A stretch of 64,000 nt of DNA from Capitulum mitella (GCA_030062745.1 CP099839.1:31219904-31283903); one strand, 5' to 3'; counted from the stretch's first letter, positions 45,154 through 57,360 are shown. Notes: generated by a model not told the origin, from the letters alone. Made by a program: numbers and translations.

Positions 45154-47400
45154 CAGACAGGTGGATAAATCACTTTGTGCTTTATTCCATGCTTTCTGCC
45201 TATGTCTTATCTCTTGTGGCTGTTCCTTATGTTATTTTTGCCCATTTTTCTTTGAAAGCAACAGAAAATACTGGGTGCCCAAACCAACATTGCAGGGGCC
45301 CAAATAAACACTGGTCATCAGAGCCCCCACAAAAAATGCAATCAATACCCCTGATTCAAAATGGTCACCTACTCCAACATCAGCAGACCTGTTGATTCTA
45401 CCTAGATCCCAATGAGGACTGTAGTTTGGTATTCTGATGATATTGGAAAAACCAGCTTTTTTGTTATAATAAAACATTGGATGGCAATATGGACATTCAT
45501 TTCAGACAACTGATCTTGATTCAAGAACCATGCTACATTACTTCTCATTCTCAGACATTCTCCAGTTGTCACATTCACCTTGTGCTCACCATGTGCCACA
45601 CAGGTTATCAGCACCTATTTGATCCATGCTTCATGACCTTGATATTTTTCATGATCTATGCACATGACCATACAAATCACACAACCTCATGTTTTAATGT
45701 GTGGCCAGCAGTCAATGCAAATGAAATACAAATGAAAACAATCAGTCTACACAGTCATCACAAACAAAATTAATGTGTCAATGGTTGTACATTAATGCTG
45801 GTGACACAAAACAAATATCTATAGTTTGTTTTTACTAAAGGCCAACCTCCATGCTGCAGAAAGAAGTTCTTTGACATGCTTGTTTTGAACTGCTCCATGC
45901 AGCACAATATTTTGATGCAAATTCATTCCAAGTTAACTACAAAGGTGTATTACTTGGCATTACCATGACAATGTAGCAGCACAAAATGAGGTTTTGATTT
46001 GTATAGCATCAAGTACACATGCCACAGTAAAACTAGCACATAGCACAAGGTCAAAGTGCTCCCATAATGATGGTAGCATTATTGATCACGACACCAACAC
46101 CACTATCACCACTTACACCAGGAGAAACTTGACCACCTGGTTCCTTAAAAATTGCTTTTGAACTACACAGCTGCTACTAAAAGCATTTCGTCATATTTTT
46201 AAGAAGAAGGTCACTCACACAAAAACAAAAAGCTCTGCAATGAACAATGAAAGCAACATTAAATGTTATGAAATGACCAAATGCACATATCTATCAGCTA
46301 TCTGGGTTCTTTGGGGGGTGGGCATAAGCAAAATGCAGCTCCACTTTGATCTTCCTTTGCTCTACATAGTATCCACAAGTTTAGTCATGGTGATGCTTCT
46401 TTTCTGTTGTCACCTCACCCACCATGATCTATCTGTAGACCCTTCTTCTGCACCTGGAGGCAACCAAAATGATTTTTTGGTTCCCTATCCCCTTCTTGAT
46501 TTCTCCAAGCAAATACCACTTCTCTGTATGGACCACTACACTTAAAAGTAATGTCCAGCTTCCTTCCAACAAAATCAAGGTGATCTGACAAGGTAGGTAT
46601 ACACAATACACATTTTGCCTTTTCCCTAACAGGAAAATGCAGGATCTTAAATGTCTTGCAGTGCAGACTATGCAATGATGACAAAAGATGACGTACCATG
46701 CTATTTTGGTATGCCATAAAATGTCCGGGTGCTCATACCATCCATCGGGAAAATAAGGCACCTTTAGACCACACAAGCAATTAAAAACATAATGCTTAGA
46801 TGAAAGTTTCAAAAGATGGCCTGTTGGTGTAATCAGAAATAAAGCAGGACAAAAAACTAATAGCACAAACTGTGAGAAAACAGTAATATTTCCAATAATG
46901 CATGGGCATAACACCCCCAAATATCAGTAACAATGGAAGACAATGGCACTGCTATTGAAACACACAATGTCAGATTTACCAACAAGAAGGGGAAATATAG
47001 CTGACCATTACCTGGGTCATCCATAATTTGCTTGTTATCTTACCATTCCCCTAGTTACTGTGTGAACAGCAACCTTATTTTCCCAGGAAATGTCAATAAC
47101 AACAGCCTAAAATTCCCAGAGGGTGGTGGCCAATATTACCGTTACTCTTTCGGCCATTCCCTGCTTAAGATTAGCACAAAATAGAGCACAAAGTTAAAGT
47201 AGAAACTGTAACTGTTCTTTTTGTAATCCCAGCGCATGCATTCAACCAATGTAAGTTCCCTGCGCGGCGACTGTCTCAAATGCGCCATAGTCATACCTGG
47301 GCAGGGGAAATTATGAACGTCTTGATATTCTTCAAGAACATGTCTTTTTTTCTTTTCGCCCCAATGTCCACAGTTACCATGTGTTCGGACCGTAACGTAT

Positions 47401-48060
47401 AATTCACCTAGAGCGGCGATTCCAAGCCTGAAATAAGGTACATTTATCGCAAGAGCACAAATGTGCGTTGGCCATCGAGAAGTTCGTTTACACTTAAGCA
47501 GGAACACAGCGTTCCGGAATATGGTCATATACATATTCAAATGCGTGTTCGCACATTCTCAAAAGAATTCTCAGTCTCACACAGTAGCAACGCAATGCTC
47601 AACCCCAAAACAGGCCCTATGACCGCCAGTCATAAAAATCTGCTGTTTTATGTACTTCGGCGAAATCAAGTAAAGTGGGCCAAGTCTGGTGTGCCGAAAA
47701 CCTTTTTGTGGAATTAATTTAGAGCAGTGATTCCAAGACTGAATTATAATAACCGTTTCTCACAGGTAGAGTACATGTCAGCGTTGACTTCACAAGGTTA
47801 TTATTTATCCTCGGGCAGGAAAACAGTGTAGTGCTTGTAGTTAACATGCGAAAACCGGGTGTACCGAATAACTTTTTGCATAATTCACCTCAAGCGATTT
47901 TTCCAGTACTGAAACAATGCACATTTATCATACATGGGACGTGTTTTAGCGTTGACTCTCCGAGGTCATCGTTTATCCTCAGGCAGGAAAAGAACGTGTC
48001 GTGTGTAGTTAACAAGTGAACATCTGGTGTTCCAAAAAGCTTGATATTTGTATGATGGAG
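47401..48060. repeat. About 165-bp tandem repeat array, right block
   Basis: The array resumes right after element X (TAATTCACCTAGAGCG). Units with GGTGT(A/G)CCGAA start at 47698, 47858 and, degenerate, 48026 (spacings 160 and 168). This shows element X interrupted an existing array. Confidence 0.75.
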
Positions 48061-48189
48061 TGATAATTCGAATCCTGCAGCAATGTTAGGTCATCACGAA
48101 TAGAGCATATTTACGCCTCAAGGCCACGATAACCTCTAGGTGTCATATGCCAAATGTGCCCTGTCTACGATGAAAAGACATATAAGCTT

Positions 48190-48450
48190 CGGAATTATTG
48201 CTGTAGGTAAATCTTACAAAAAGTTATTCGGTACACCAATTTTTCGCATGTTCACCAGCCACAATACGTTTTCTTGTTTGAGAGCAAACGAAAACCTTGA
48301 GGGAGCAACGCTGAATTGTGCTCTATCCGGGTGATTTATAATTTGTAATTTGCAAATGTGCATTATTTAGTTTTTGGAATAATCGTTTTGCAAACATTCT
48401 ACAAAGAGTTATTCTGTACACCACATTCGACCCCCTTTGCTTGTTTCGAA
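48190..48450. repeat. Inverted units of the 165-bp repeat
   Basis: TATTCGGTACACC at 48225-48237 and TATTCTGTACACC at 48410-48422 are the inverse of the array motif, so the last part of the array is flipped. Confidence 0.7.
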
Positions 48451-50701
48451 CCATGTAGTTCAAACGGCTTTTTTCAATGATTAACGGTCGCATGTCCTGT
48501 ATGAAGGTCGCCTGAGCATTGTGGTGCCGTTTTTGTGTGAAATTCAGCCTCTTTTTAGAATGCAAGAATACGCATTTGAATACGCATTCCAATAAGTTGC
48601 TAACATCATAGGCATTGCTTTTCCGGACGTCAGCAATTATGTGAACAGCGATGTATAGAATGTATTGCCTGTAAATTTGCTTTTTCGTTGGATAAATGGT
48701 GCACCGTTCATCCATCTCTCAAGCTTCGGATGACATTACCTACTTCGGAGGCCAGGCTCGTTTGCTTGATGCTGGCCTCCCATGCGGGATGGTTGTAATT
48801 TATCAAAGCTGTATCAGTTTTTATTGCTTTCGTCCTGTAATCATTTCTTCCATGTCCCTTTTTGGCCTTGTCTTTTACATCCACCGACATTTTGTTCTCG
48901 GTTTACGCAGTTTCGCACATATTGGGATTCTTAAGCGGAACATTTCCTCATTGGCACGAGGGTGACACTAAGCGCTTTCGATGGTGTCATACGTCATATG
49001 AGTTGTGCTGAATTAGCACTTGAGTTTTTCTCAGCAAAACGTTTGGACTGGGTCCGTCCCTGCGGGCTAATGTTTCAACGAATCGCGCATGTTTACCTTG
49101 CATCAATGGTTCCAGGGTCCAGACACGGATTTTCCAACCACCACCTTTAACACGGGCATTGTTCTAAGATGGCAACCAAAGCAGTTGCATGATTCTCGCC
49201 CTAGCCTTTGTGATACGGAAATTCCAAGCATACCCGCAGTGACCATAGTCCGGCCAGGCCCCGGATCAATTTTTCTCCGTTGGCATTGATGCCAACAGAC
49301 CAATGTTACGTGGAGGGACGGAGTAGTTCCTTCTGCGTTTCACTTCTTTCATGTGTTCATCTGTAGTCTTATCTTTCATGCCGAGCTGTTTCCGAATTCA
49401 CCGGTAATATTTTCTAAACGGAGAAGGTGAATTCAAGCCTATTTAATACCAAGTCAGCGAAAAGTACAGCCCACGTTTTTCAGACGCGTGAGACGAGCCT
49501 AGCGAAAAGGCAGATTCATAGCAAAGATAAGTGCAAACTGCAGTGCAAATAAGCTCTGTTACCGAAATAGAACTGCCCGAGTCAGCGGACTCCAAACTGA
49601 GAGCAATGCAGAATTGCAACAGTAACGGAGCGGCAGTCGACTTCCGCAGCCCATGCACCCAGTCCTGGCTCGGCCGGTGATCGACGTCATGTTGGCGGAG
49701 CACCGGCAGACTCCGTTAGACCAGGTCAGTCTGCGCTGTAGCAGGTTTCTGACGGTTAGCAGCCCAGTCTGGAAAGGCGGCAAGGCATTGTGACGAATTA
49801 TTGGACGTCGTTGGGCAGCTGTATTTACCATCTGCATCTGCATACCATCTGCATTTACCAGCCACATCCCGTCCGGGTAGTGTATGAAAAGCTGCAAACC
49901 GCCTGCTGAGATCGACGGAAATAAAGCGTCCGTGGCGTCAGTCTAAGAAGGGCACTCAGACTTGGTGGATAGCTCTGGCTCCTGACTATCAAATACAGTT
50001 CAGTTTGCGTCTGGTAGCGACCAGCGAACGACTAAGCACACACATTTGCTTTTGCATTCGATACTATGGCTCTTGGATTAGATGAATAACTCTGGTTTCA
50101 TCCATCTCGTAAAAGATTATGTTTCACGTTTGGAAGATCACACTTCGTTCAGTTCATTTTCAGCAGTAGTCAAGAAGGAACGAAGTGTTCATACTTTGTC
50201 CTTTGTTAATCAGCTCTACGTGCGTTGCGTTCTGTGCCGTCCTTTGAGGACGCATCAGTCACACGAGACTGGGTTACCGCACGTGGACGGGGAGTTCCAG
50301 GAAGTTGGCCATACCTGTACGGGTCAGGCCTCTTGTAGACTTGTTTCGTTGAGAGTACTCGTGCGCCTCATGGGTGAAAGTTGACACAGGACAATGCAGG
50401 GCAATGCAGGGCAACGAAATAAATATTTTCCGGAGAGTGATCGCCAGCTTAGCATGTTAGCGGCAATATGACATTGATCGTTAAGATCGAGCGCCCGAGA
50501 AATTCCCAAAAGCGACCCCTACAAACCGGTTTGAGGTACGGTGATTCAGCAATGGCCTGGCGACCAGCCGGTAGCCTCGTGGAGGGGAAGACGGAGAAAG
50601 CGGAACCGGCCGCCCACGTTGTCATTTTCATGAAGTTCGCGCAGCTGGAAACACCGCGCCAGCTCAGTCGGCTTCTGGTGCTGGTTAGTGACGGTCGGAA
50701 A
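48451..50701. other. Upstream region of the CLIP protease, no other gene recognised
   Basis: A minus-strand open frame near 48708-48890 and several short ones were considered and not supported. A CATCTGCAT duplication is at 49828-49862. TCAGTT at 50000-50005 fits an arthropod initiator but has no TATA partner. The last 200 bp hold a kappaB-like site. Confidence 0.4.
50497..50507 (-). promoter_or_regulatory. kappaB-like site upstream of the CLIP protease
   Basis: GAGAAATTCCC, on the other strand GGGAATTTCTC, differs by one base from the Rel/NF-kappaB consensus GGGRNWTYCC. It lies about 195 bp before the ATG. Rel factors control many arthropod immune genes, which suits this gene, but single sites occur by chance. 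Confidence 0.3.
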
Positions 50702-51817
50702 ATGTCGTCGGTTTCGCTGACTTTTTGCTTGGTATTACTGACCTTGACAAACGTGGAGGCAATCGATTTTGGCTTTTCTGGCATTTGTTTGAAGCGGAAC
50801 TTCAGCTTTGGAAGATGCGTAAATCCTAAGATGTGCCGTGAAACCGCGGATGTCGGAAATGATTCCTGCGGTGCGAGAAAAGTGTGCTGCTCCACGAATC
50901 AGCTGTTGTCAGGTGGAACGACAGCTCGACCTCTAAGCACCCCGGCGCCAGGAGGGTTCCAGCAATTGGTTGAGGACTGTGGAATGCCATCTTCGAGAAG
51001 AATAGTTTTCAGGGGACGTCGCAGCGCGCAGCTGAGCAGTGCCAAGCAAGAGAAAATACCCGTCGATCCTATTCGCCCTGTGGTGGGCGGCCAGGACGCT
51101 GTCGTGCAGAACTGGCCATGGATGGCGTTGCTCGGGCACCGCCGGGACGGCAGTACCCAGTGGAAATGCGGTGGCACCCTGATCTCGGCCAGCACCATCC
51201 TGACGGCGGCCCACTGCGTTGGCACCCAGCGACCCTCCCAGCTCACCATCCGACTGGCCGAATACGACCTGTCCACCACGTCGGACGGCCAACACCAGGA
51301 TTTTGACGTCTCCCGGATCATCGCACACCCCGAGCATCGGCGGAGCCAGAACGACATAGGGTTGCTCGTGCTCAGCCGGCCTGCGCAGTTCTCTAGCCGG
51401 GTGCGGCCCGTCTGCCTGCCTCCTGTCGATTCGGACCACACCGGTCAGACGGCCGACTTGGCTGGCTGGGGCCAATTGGAGTTTGCCGGCAAAGTGCCGC
51501 AGGTACTGCAGGAGGTCGAACTGGTGGTCGAAGACGAGCGCCAATGTGAAGAAGCCCACAGACGGAATCCTCAGTTCGATTTCATATTTCCAGGTGGCTT
51601 TCAGGGCACCAAGGTGTGCGCCAAAGGAAGGGATGGCACGTCCAAGGACGCTTGCCAGGGCGACTCCGGCGGCCCTCTCGTGGTCAGAGGCTCCAACGGT
51701 CGATATCAGGTGATTGGCGTCGTCTCTACTGGACAAGGCTGCGGGAATCCCGATTTTGCAGGCATCTACACAAAGGTGTCAAAGTATATTCCGTGGATTG
51801 TCGCTAACAGTCAGTGA
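50702..51817 (+). CDS. CLIP-domain trypsin-like serine protease, single exon
   Basis: 371 residues, complete and uninterrupted. Residues 1-20 are a signal peptide ending VEA. A CLIP domain with six Cys (29, 39, 45, 56, 62, 63) follows, then a linker with Cys93, the expected partner of Cys238 (PVCLP) in the protease domain. The trypsin fold has His171 (LTAAHC), Asp218 (NDIGLL), Ser322 (GDSGGPL) and Asp316 in the S1 pocket, so it should cut after Arg or Lys. The mature N-terminus should be VVGG at 127, but the residue before it is Pro126 (IRPVVGG), not Arg or Lys. I chose this ATG because the signal peptide starts there (Kozak A at -3); the frame stays open to an ATG at 50468, which would bury the signal. 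AATAAA follows at 51907. Such proteases act outside the cell in melanisation, Toll or clotting cascades. The lack of introns is unusual. Confidence 0.95.
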   Translation: MSSVSLTFCLVLLTLTNVEAIDFGFSGICLKRNFSFGRCVNPKMCRETADVGNDSCGARKVCCSTNQLLSGGTTARPLSTPAPGGFQQLVEDCGMPSSRRIVFRGRRSAQLSSAKQEKIPVDPIRPVVGGQDAVVQNWPWMALLGHRRDGSTQWKCGGTLISASTILTAAHCVGTQRPSQLTIRLAEYDLSTTSDGQHQDFDVSRIIAHPEHRRSQNDIGLLVLSRPAQFSSRVRPVCLPPVDSDHTGQTADLAGWGQLEFAGKVPQVLQEVELVVEDERQCEEAHRRNPQFDFIFPGGFQGTKVCAKGRDGTSKDACQGDSGGPLVVRGSNGRYQVIGVVSTGQGCGNPDFAGIYTKVSKYIPWIVANSQ

Positions 51818-51906
51818 GTCGATTTAGACCGACATTTCTTTTACGAGGCATGGATGTTTTGGCTATCGCAGTGTGTCGTGCTATGCCCGAAAATCACTAC
51901 ATGTCA

Positions 51907-51912
51907 AATAAA
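51907..51912 (+). terminator. Polyadenylation signal AATAAA
   Basis: AATAAA lies 90 bp after the protease stop codon, followed by T-rich sequence. No genomic poly(A) tract follows, so a recent retrocopy is not indicated. Confidence 0.6.
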
Positions 51913-51917
51913 ATCAC

Positions 51918-53315
51918 ATTTACTTTTTTCTTTTTTTGCTTTTTTACTTTTTTCAAAAACAGGCATCTTTTTGCCTCTGGTTTGCCACAAGGGTTATCTA
52001 AAACGCATTTTTCTGTTCAGGAAATTAGACAAAAGGTATGGCATTCGAGTCAAGACTATTTCACTTGGTGACGTCCTGAGATAAAATGGCCTTTTATTAA
52101 TTTAAACTACGAAGTTACACGCGGGCTTCGTTTGGCCGTAATTCGCGTGGGTTTTTTTAACCCCTTCCGTTTAAATCACGCTAGGAAGGATACGGCATCC
52201 ACGGCACGGTTCCTTTAGCTTTCTCATATCCTTATTTCGTTCATCTACATGGCATGATGCAGACGTCATCCAACAATCCGATAAATCCGATACCGCCTGG
52301 GGATGTCAAACAAGGCACCCCTCGACTTTTTTAACTTCTGAATCGTGAGAGTCAGCCCAATTAAATCCATCTTAATATTTTGACATCAAAAACATTCCCT
52401 TGCTAGGTCAGGTCATGGAGACATGACGTTATAAACAAACCATTGCATGCATGTTTTCGTCTCTTCGGGTGGTGGCGCGAACATGCTTCGTTTTTTTTAT
52501 TTGGTTTTTATTACATTCTCGGATATAATGCATGAATCATTTGGATTTCACAGGACACGGTTCCGGAAAGGATATACAACCGTATCATATCAACATTAGA
52601 GGTCATGCAAGGTCACATGCGTGATGTCAGTTGGACTTATTTGCATTGTGGATGATAGAAATGGTTGCCGCTGACCTTCCCCATCGTTCAAGCCAGACAA
52701 ACAAATCTATATGCGCCTCTTAGCAAGGTTCACCAGGTGCAATGTGGCATCATGTTAGGTCACATCAAAGGAAGCTGTCAAAACGAAATGGAATGACATT
52801 GTCTGTAGAAGATCTTTCAGCAGCAGCAGAGAGCAATTATTGTTCCTAGTCGGAAAAAGGAAAATGAACGCAATGCGTGGCAACACAGAAACACCTGAAG
52901 ACAAATGACAGCAACGGTGCATCGTAAGAGCACATAGACCCAAACGCCGCTGGTGTCACAGAAACTGGGTTCGGTTGGATATCTGGGCTGAAGAGCCCTG
53001 ACGGTGTGCCGATATGAGGAATCAGTGGATGGGGCAAGAATTTGCGCATGAGCGGCTTCAGATAGAGTTTAAATTAGAGCCTGAATGGGATGATCTGGAT
53101 CAAAGGGTTCTTCTCTGGTACGTATTTATTTCGAGAATGAACCTGGCCAAAGAAGCAGGATCGTTAATTTCCGCAATGACTGGCTTAGGGATGGAAAACA
53201 GCATTCAATGGCCCAGGAGATTGTGATCAAGATTTGGAAGGCCAATGTCATGAGAGGACAGGGTTAACGTTATATTAGGTCATCTCACACTTTTTCCTAA
53301 TTTGCATCTAGCAGG
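51918..53315. other. Intergenic with scattered AGGTCA-rich old repeat
   Basis: Around 52400-52650 there are CTAGGTCAGGTCATGGAGACATGACGTT and GAGGTCATGCAAGGTCACATG, resembling a decayed family 1 piece. No gene is recognised. Confidence 0.4.
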
Positions 53316-55048
53316 CCGTTACGGTTCGTACAAATGGAAACTGCGAATATTAGGGCGAAAAGAAAAAAGAACGTGTCCTTGAGGAATATCAAGACGTTCA
53401 TAATTTCCCCAGATCACGTACGACTATGGCGCATTTGCGACAGTCGCCGCGCAGTGAGCTTACATTGGCCGAATGCGTGTGCAGGGATCAGTTTCGTACG
53501 CAAAAATAAGAAACATGCGTTGTCAAAGTTAAGTGCAAGGAAGTGCACTGTACGTTGTTATGAATGACACAGGTATGATGGTCTTTTGAACCAGAACATA
53601 GTTATAATTTTTATTTTAACTCTGTTCTCTTTTTTTGTGCTAATCTTAAGCAGGGAGGGGCGGACAGGGTAACGGCAATATGCACCACCACGTTCTGGGA
53701 ATTTGAAGTTGTTGACGTTTCCTGGGAAAATGAGGTTGCTGTTAACATGGTAGTTAGGGGAATAGTGAGGAATCTAGAAAATCACAGATGGCCCAGATAA
53801 TGGTAAGTTATGGCCCCCTACTTGTTGGTAAATTGAACATTCTGTGTTTGATTGTGATGTCATTGCCTTCTGTTGTTGATATTTGGGAGTGTTATCCCAT
53901 GCTTTGCTGAAAATATTGCTGTTGTCTCACAGTTTGTGCTGTTAATTTCTTGCCATTTTGCTTCATTCCCCACTACACCTACAAGTCATATTTCAAAATG
54001 TTCAGCTAAGTGGTATATTTTTAATTGCTTCTGTGGTTGAAAGGTGCCTTATTTTCCAGATGGATGGTAAAAGCACCCAGAAATTGTGTGGCACATCAGA
54101 ACAGCATGTTACATTGTCATCTGTTGTTTCCATTGCACAGTCTCTGCACTGCAAAACATTTAAGACCCTGCATTTTCCTGTAAGGGAAAAAGGTAAAGTG
54201 CACATACCTATCCTGTCAGAAGACCACCATTGTTTTGTTGGAAAGAAGTTTGGCAGCATTTTGAAAAGTAGCAGTCCATACAGAGAAGTGATATTTGCTT
54301 GGAGAAATGAAGAACAGGGTAGTAATTTTCTGGTTCCCTCCAAGTGCATTGTGCTGATGCAAAAACTAAGAAGGGTCTACAAGTACATCATGGTTGATTC
54401 GGTGATGACAGAAAATGAGCATCACCATGACTACAGACTTGTGATTACCATGTGGAGCAGAGGAAAATGGAAGTGGAGCTGCAGTTTGTTTATGCCACCT
54501 CCCCCCAAGAGAAACCAAAATAACTGATAGATACATGCATTTGGCAAATTTGGAACATTTCATGTTGTTGTCATTGTTTAAGCTGTGTGTGAGATGGTGA
54601 GCACAAGATGAATGTGACAACTGGAAAATGTCTGAAAATGAGAAGTAATCTAGCGTGGCCCTCGAATCAAAACTATTTGTCTGAAATTGATGTCCGGGTT
54701 TTAGTTCAACGTCTTATAACAAAAAAAAAACATTTTTTCCAGTATCATCAGAATACCAAACTACAGTCCTCATAGCTATGACCAAGATAGAATCAACAGA
54801 TCTGCTGACGTAGGAGTAAAAGGTGACAGGTTTGAATCAAGGGTATCAATTTCTATTTTTTTTTGCCAGGGCTCTAACCCCGAATGTTGATTTGGCCCCC
54901 GCAGTGCTGGTTTAGACACATAATATTTTCTGCTAGTTTTACAGGGAAATTGACAAAAATAATGTCAGGAACAGCTGCAAGAGACAATAGATAGACAAAA
55001 GGCATAGAATAAAGCAGTGATTTATATACCTATGTTTCTATGGTCTAC

Positions 55049-55100
<52 letters not shown>

Positions 55101-56151
55101 GCAAATAGGTACATATATAGTAACTTTTCATTTGATGAAAAGTAACAAAAAAATAATAAATTTCAGTTGGTCCAAATTAAAGTGGGCTAAACCCGTTTAG
55201 AAATCCACATTTGGGCCAGGTTGGCTTGTTGGGCTCTCAGCTCGGCCCCCAAATCATTTACAGAAATCGGCAGCCTCATTTGAATCCATTTCTCCAATAT
55301 CAAGCTCCTATTCACATTCAAGCATAGTAATTATGAGGCTGTGGCTATAGCCGGCATGACATGCAGTTATGAATTTATGGGCTTAAATGTTGAGCCCTTG
55401 CAACATAAAGACCAGATATCAAATATCTGAAGCCAAAGTGCCAAAAGTAATTCAGTCTGAACTAAATCAGTTTAGTATCATATAACGTTTTTCTTCAAAT
55501 ATTTTATCTAACGGCATTAATTGGTACCAACATGTCACTGACGTAACGGAATTATGGCACTCCGCATTCTGGTCGTCATGCAGCCAATGGCGGTGTTAAA
55601 GGCCAGCTATGTTTAAGTTGAAAGTGGCAGGGTGAAATCAGATTGAAAGATAAAAAAATACTATTTATATTCAAACAAAGTCTTAAATCTTGAATTACAA
55701 AGCATTGGCTCTTTCCAACATTTTCCGCACAACGCCAAAATGTGTGCATAATTGTCATGGCGCAAATGTGCACAAAGCGACCACAGTCCGTTGAAGGCTA
55801 AAGTGGCAGGACAAAATCAGCCTCAATGATGAACAATTTACGCTTAAATCGAAATTTAGTGTTTGGTGTTCCATAAAAAGGGATTGGCTCGTGCTGAGAT
55901 CAATTTGAAACTACGAAATTCGGCCTCACAGTGCATCGGCATACTGGACAAACCCACGGTATTTGAGAGTCATTGTCAAAATGACAGGGTTAAATCAATT
56001 CAGATCGCGAAAAGTTCGTGTCTGTGTTGAAGACTCCTAATCAGGCTTAATTTACAGCCCATTGGTCGATGTGATCTTCGGGCGTTCTCATGAAATTGCC
56101 GACAATGTGCAGAAAAGCATTCTAGTTGAATTTACAGCCAACAGATGGCAC
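53316..56151 (-). mobile_element. Unclassified element X, right copy (2.8 kb, inverted)
   Basis: Inverted counterpart of 43908-47400: it opens with CCGTTACGGTTCG and GGGCGAAAAG and runs in reverse order to GCCAACAGATGGCAC at 56151. The last 30 or so bases of the other terminus are missing, and about 635 bp of the left copy is absent near 54545-54590. Open frames such as 53958-54527 match non-coding parts of the left copy and share no domain. Confidence 0.7.
55051..55096. repeat. TA microsatellite next to dispersed repeat
   Basis: (AT)23 directly beside an inverted copy of the GGATTTAGCCCAC repeat (to about 55210), the same association as at 17987 and 44939. Confidence 0.95.
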
Positions 56152-56330
56152 TTTGGCTTCAGATATTTGATATTTGGTCTTTATGTTGCAGTGGCTCAAC
56201 ATTTAAGGCCATGAATTCATAATTGCATGTCATTCCGGCTATAGCCACAGCCTCATAATTACTATGCTTGAAGGTGAATATATATATATAGGTGTGTGTG
56301 TGTATGTGTGTGTGTGTGTGTGTGTGTTAC
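56152..56330. repeat. Inverted duplicate of part of element X plus TG microsatellite
   Basis: 56152-56272 is the inverse of 55318-55440 (TTTGGCTTCAGATATTTGAT and onward), so the outer end of the right copy is rearranged. It is followed by TATA and (TG)n at 56276-56330. Confidence 0.8.
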
Positions 56331-57360
56331 ATATGATGATATATAATCATCATGTATATGTCCTCATCAATCAACCGATATATAAATATATATGGCGTTC
56401 GACCCAGGGCAACCATGGTCACCAGATTAGTTTTCTTTCACTTGGAGGGATTCGCAATTTTTGCATTCCATATTGATCATTTCGATAATAGGTGCCTATC
56501 GTATATCTATATATCACATCTGGATTGTGGTTTATGTTACTTGCTTTGTTCTCGGCTAGTCTGACCGGCCCGAACTAAAAACATGTTTTGTTCTCGTCTA
56601 GTCTGACCGGCCCGAACTAAAAGCTCCAGGTCAACCGCTAGGTCACCGACCTGGGTTGCCTTCACGTTCAGAATTCCACTTACAGTTGAAAGAACTGGAA
56701 AGACGTGAAAAGTTGATCAAGACCGAAAAATTACCACTAGGCGGGGGTGTAAGTACGCGACGAAAAGTGGGAGATCATTCGCCCAGGGGCGACGCCAACC
56801 TCCATGGTGCGGGGGGCGCCGATCTCAAGCGGGGCGCGACGTATTTAGAATAAAACTGGCTTTTTATGTCTTTATGGATATAAGAGCACCTACATCAATG
56901 CATTTTTATCTTGAGATACGTGTACGCGGACATGAGCAATGCCGAGAAACCAGACAACATGCAATACTTTTTTGCTTGTTTTCTTTTGAGAATGTGAAGT
57001 CCGATTCCAAACTTTTGACGCCATTCTTTCTACTACTTAGTTTGCTGATACTGGTTCGAAACAGCCGCGTCACATATGAATTTACGCGTAAAAGCTGCCT
57101 CATCTGACGGACAGTGGTAAAAGCAGTTATCTAAGGCAAAACGTTTTTGGTTGTGTCAGCATCTTTAAAACAGTGATGACGCAGACAGCCGTAATTCGAG
57201 CTTTTTTTTAGCAAAATTGTCAGCTGTGGCGATCACTGATACCTCACATTTCTAATTAAAAATACTGCATACTGTTCCAGCCAAGGTTTAAACATATGAA
57301 GGGTAAAAAAATGCACGCATAAAATGGGAATAAACGCGCACACAACCAGTCTGGCCTGTA
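56331..57360. other. Intergenic with a 42-bp duplication
   Basis: Two copies of TTTGTTCTCGGCTAGTCTGA (and the 22 bases after it, including CCGGCCCGAACTAAAA) lie at about 56543-56624. Otherwise no feature recognised. Confidence 0.5.

Larger units (their letters stand above)
43908..47400 (+). mobile_element. Unclassified element X, left copy (3.5 kb)
   Basis: Inserted within the 165-bp repeat array: array sequence stops at GGATAAGTTCTTG and resumes at TAATTCACC. The two ends carry similar inverted sequences, CGATACGGCCCGAGTG at the left and, read inward from the right, CGTTACGGTCCGAACAC. An inverted copy with the same order of segments lies at 53316-56151. No recognisable transposase, integrase or polymerase is encoded, so it is probably a non-autonomous DNA element. 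It has about 635 bp (roughly 45605-46240) absent from the right copy. Confidence 0.7.

Noticed and set aside
48708-48890. Minus-strand 60-codon frame with basic composition
   Set aside because: No motif, no splice context, too short to support.
50899-51736. Long minus-strand open frames opposite the CLIP protease
   Set aside because: Antisense to a gene with full domain support; no domain of their own.
53958-54527. 189-codon frame in the right copy of element X
   Set aside because: The matching region of the left copy has stops and shifted frames, and no domain is visible; treated as chance.
43908-56151. Reading the 43.9/56.2-kb inverted pair as long terminal repeats of a Maverick/Polinton
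   Set aside because: The interior has no polymerase B, integrase or capsid genes, and the left copy has its own ends and sits in a tandem array, so two separate insertions are more likely.
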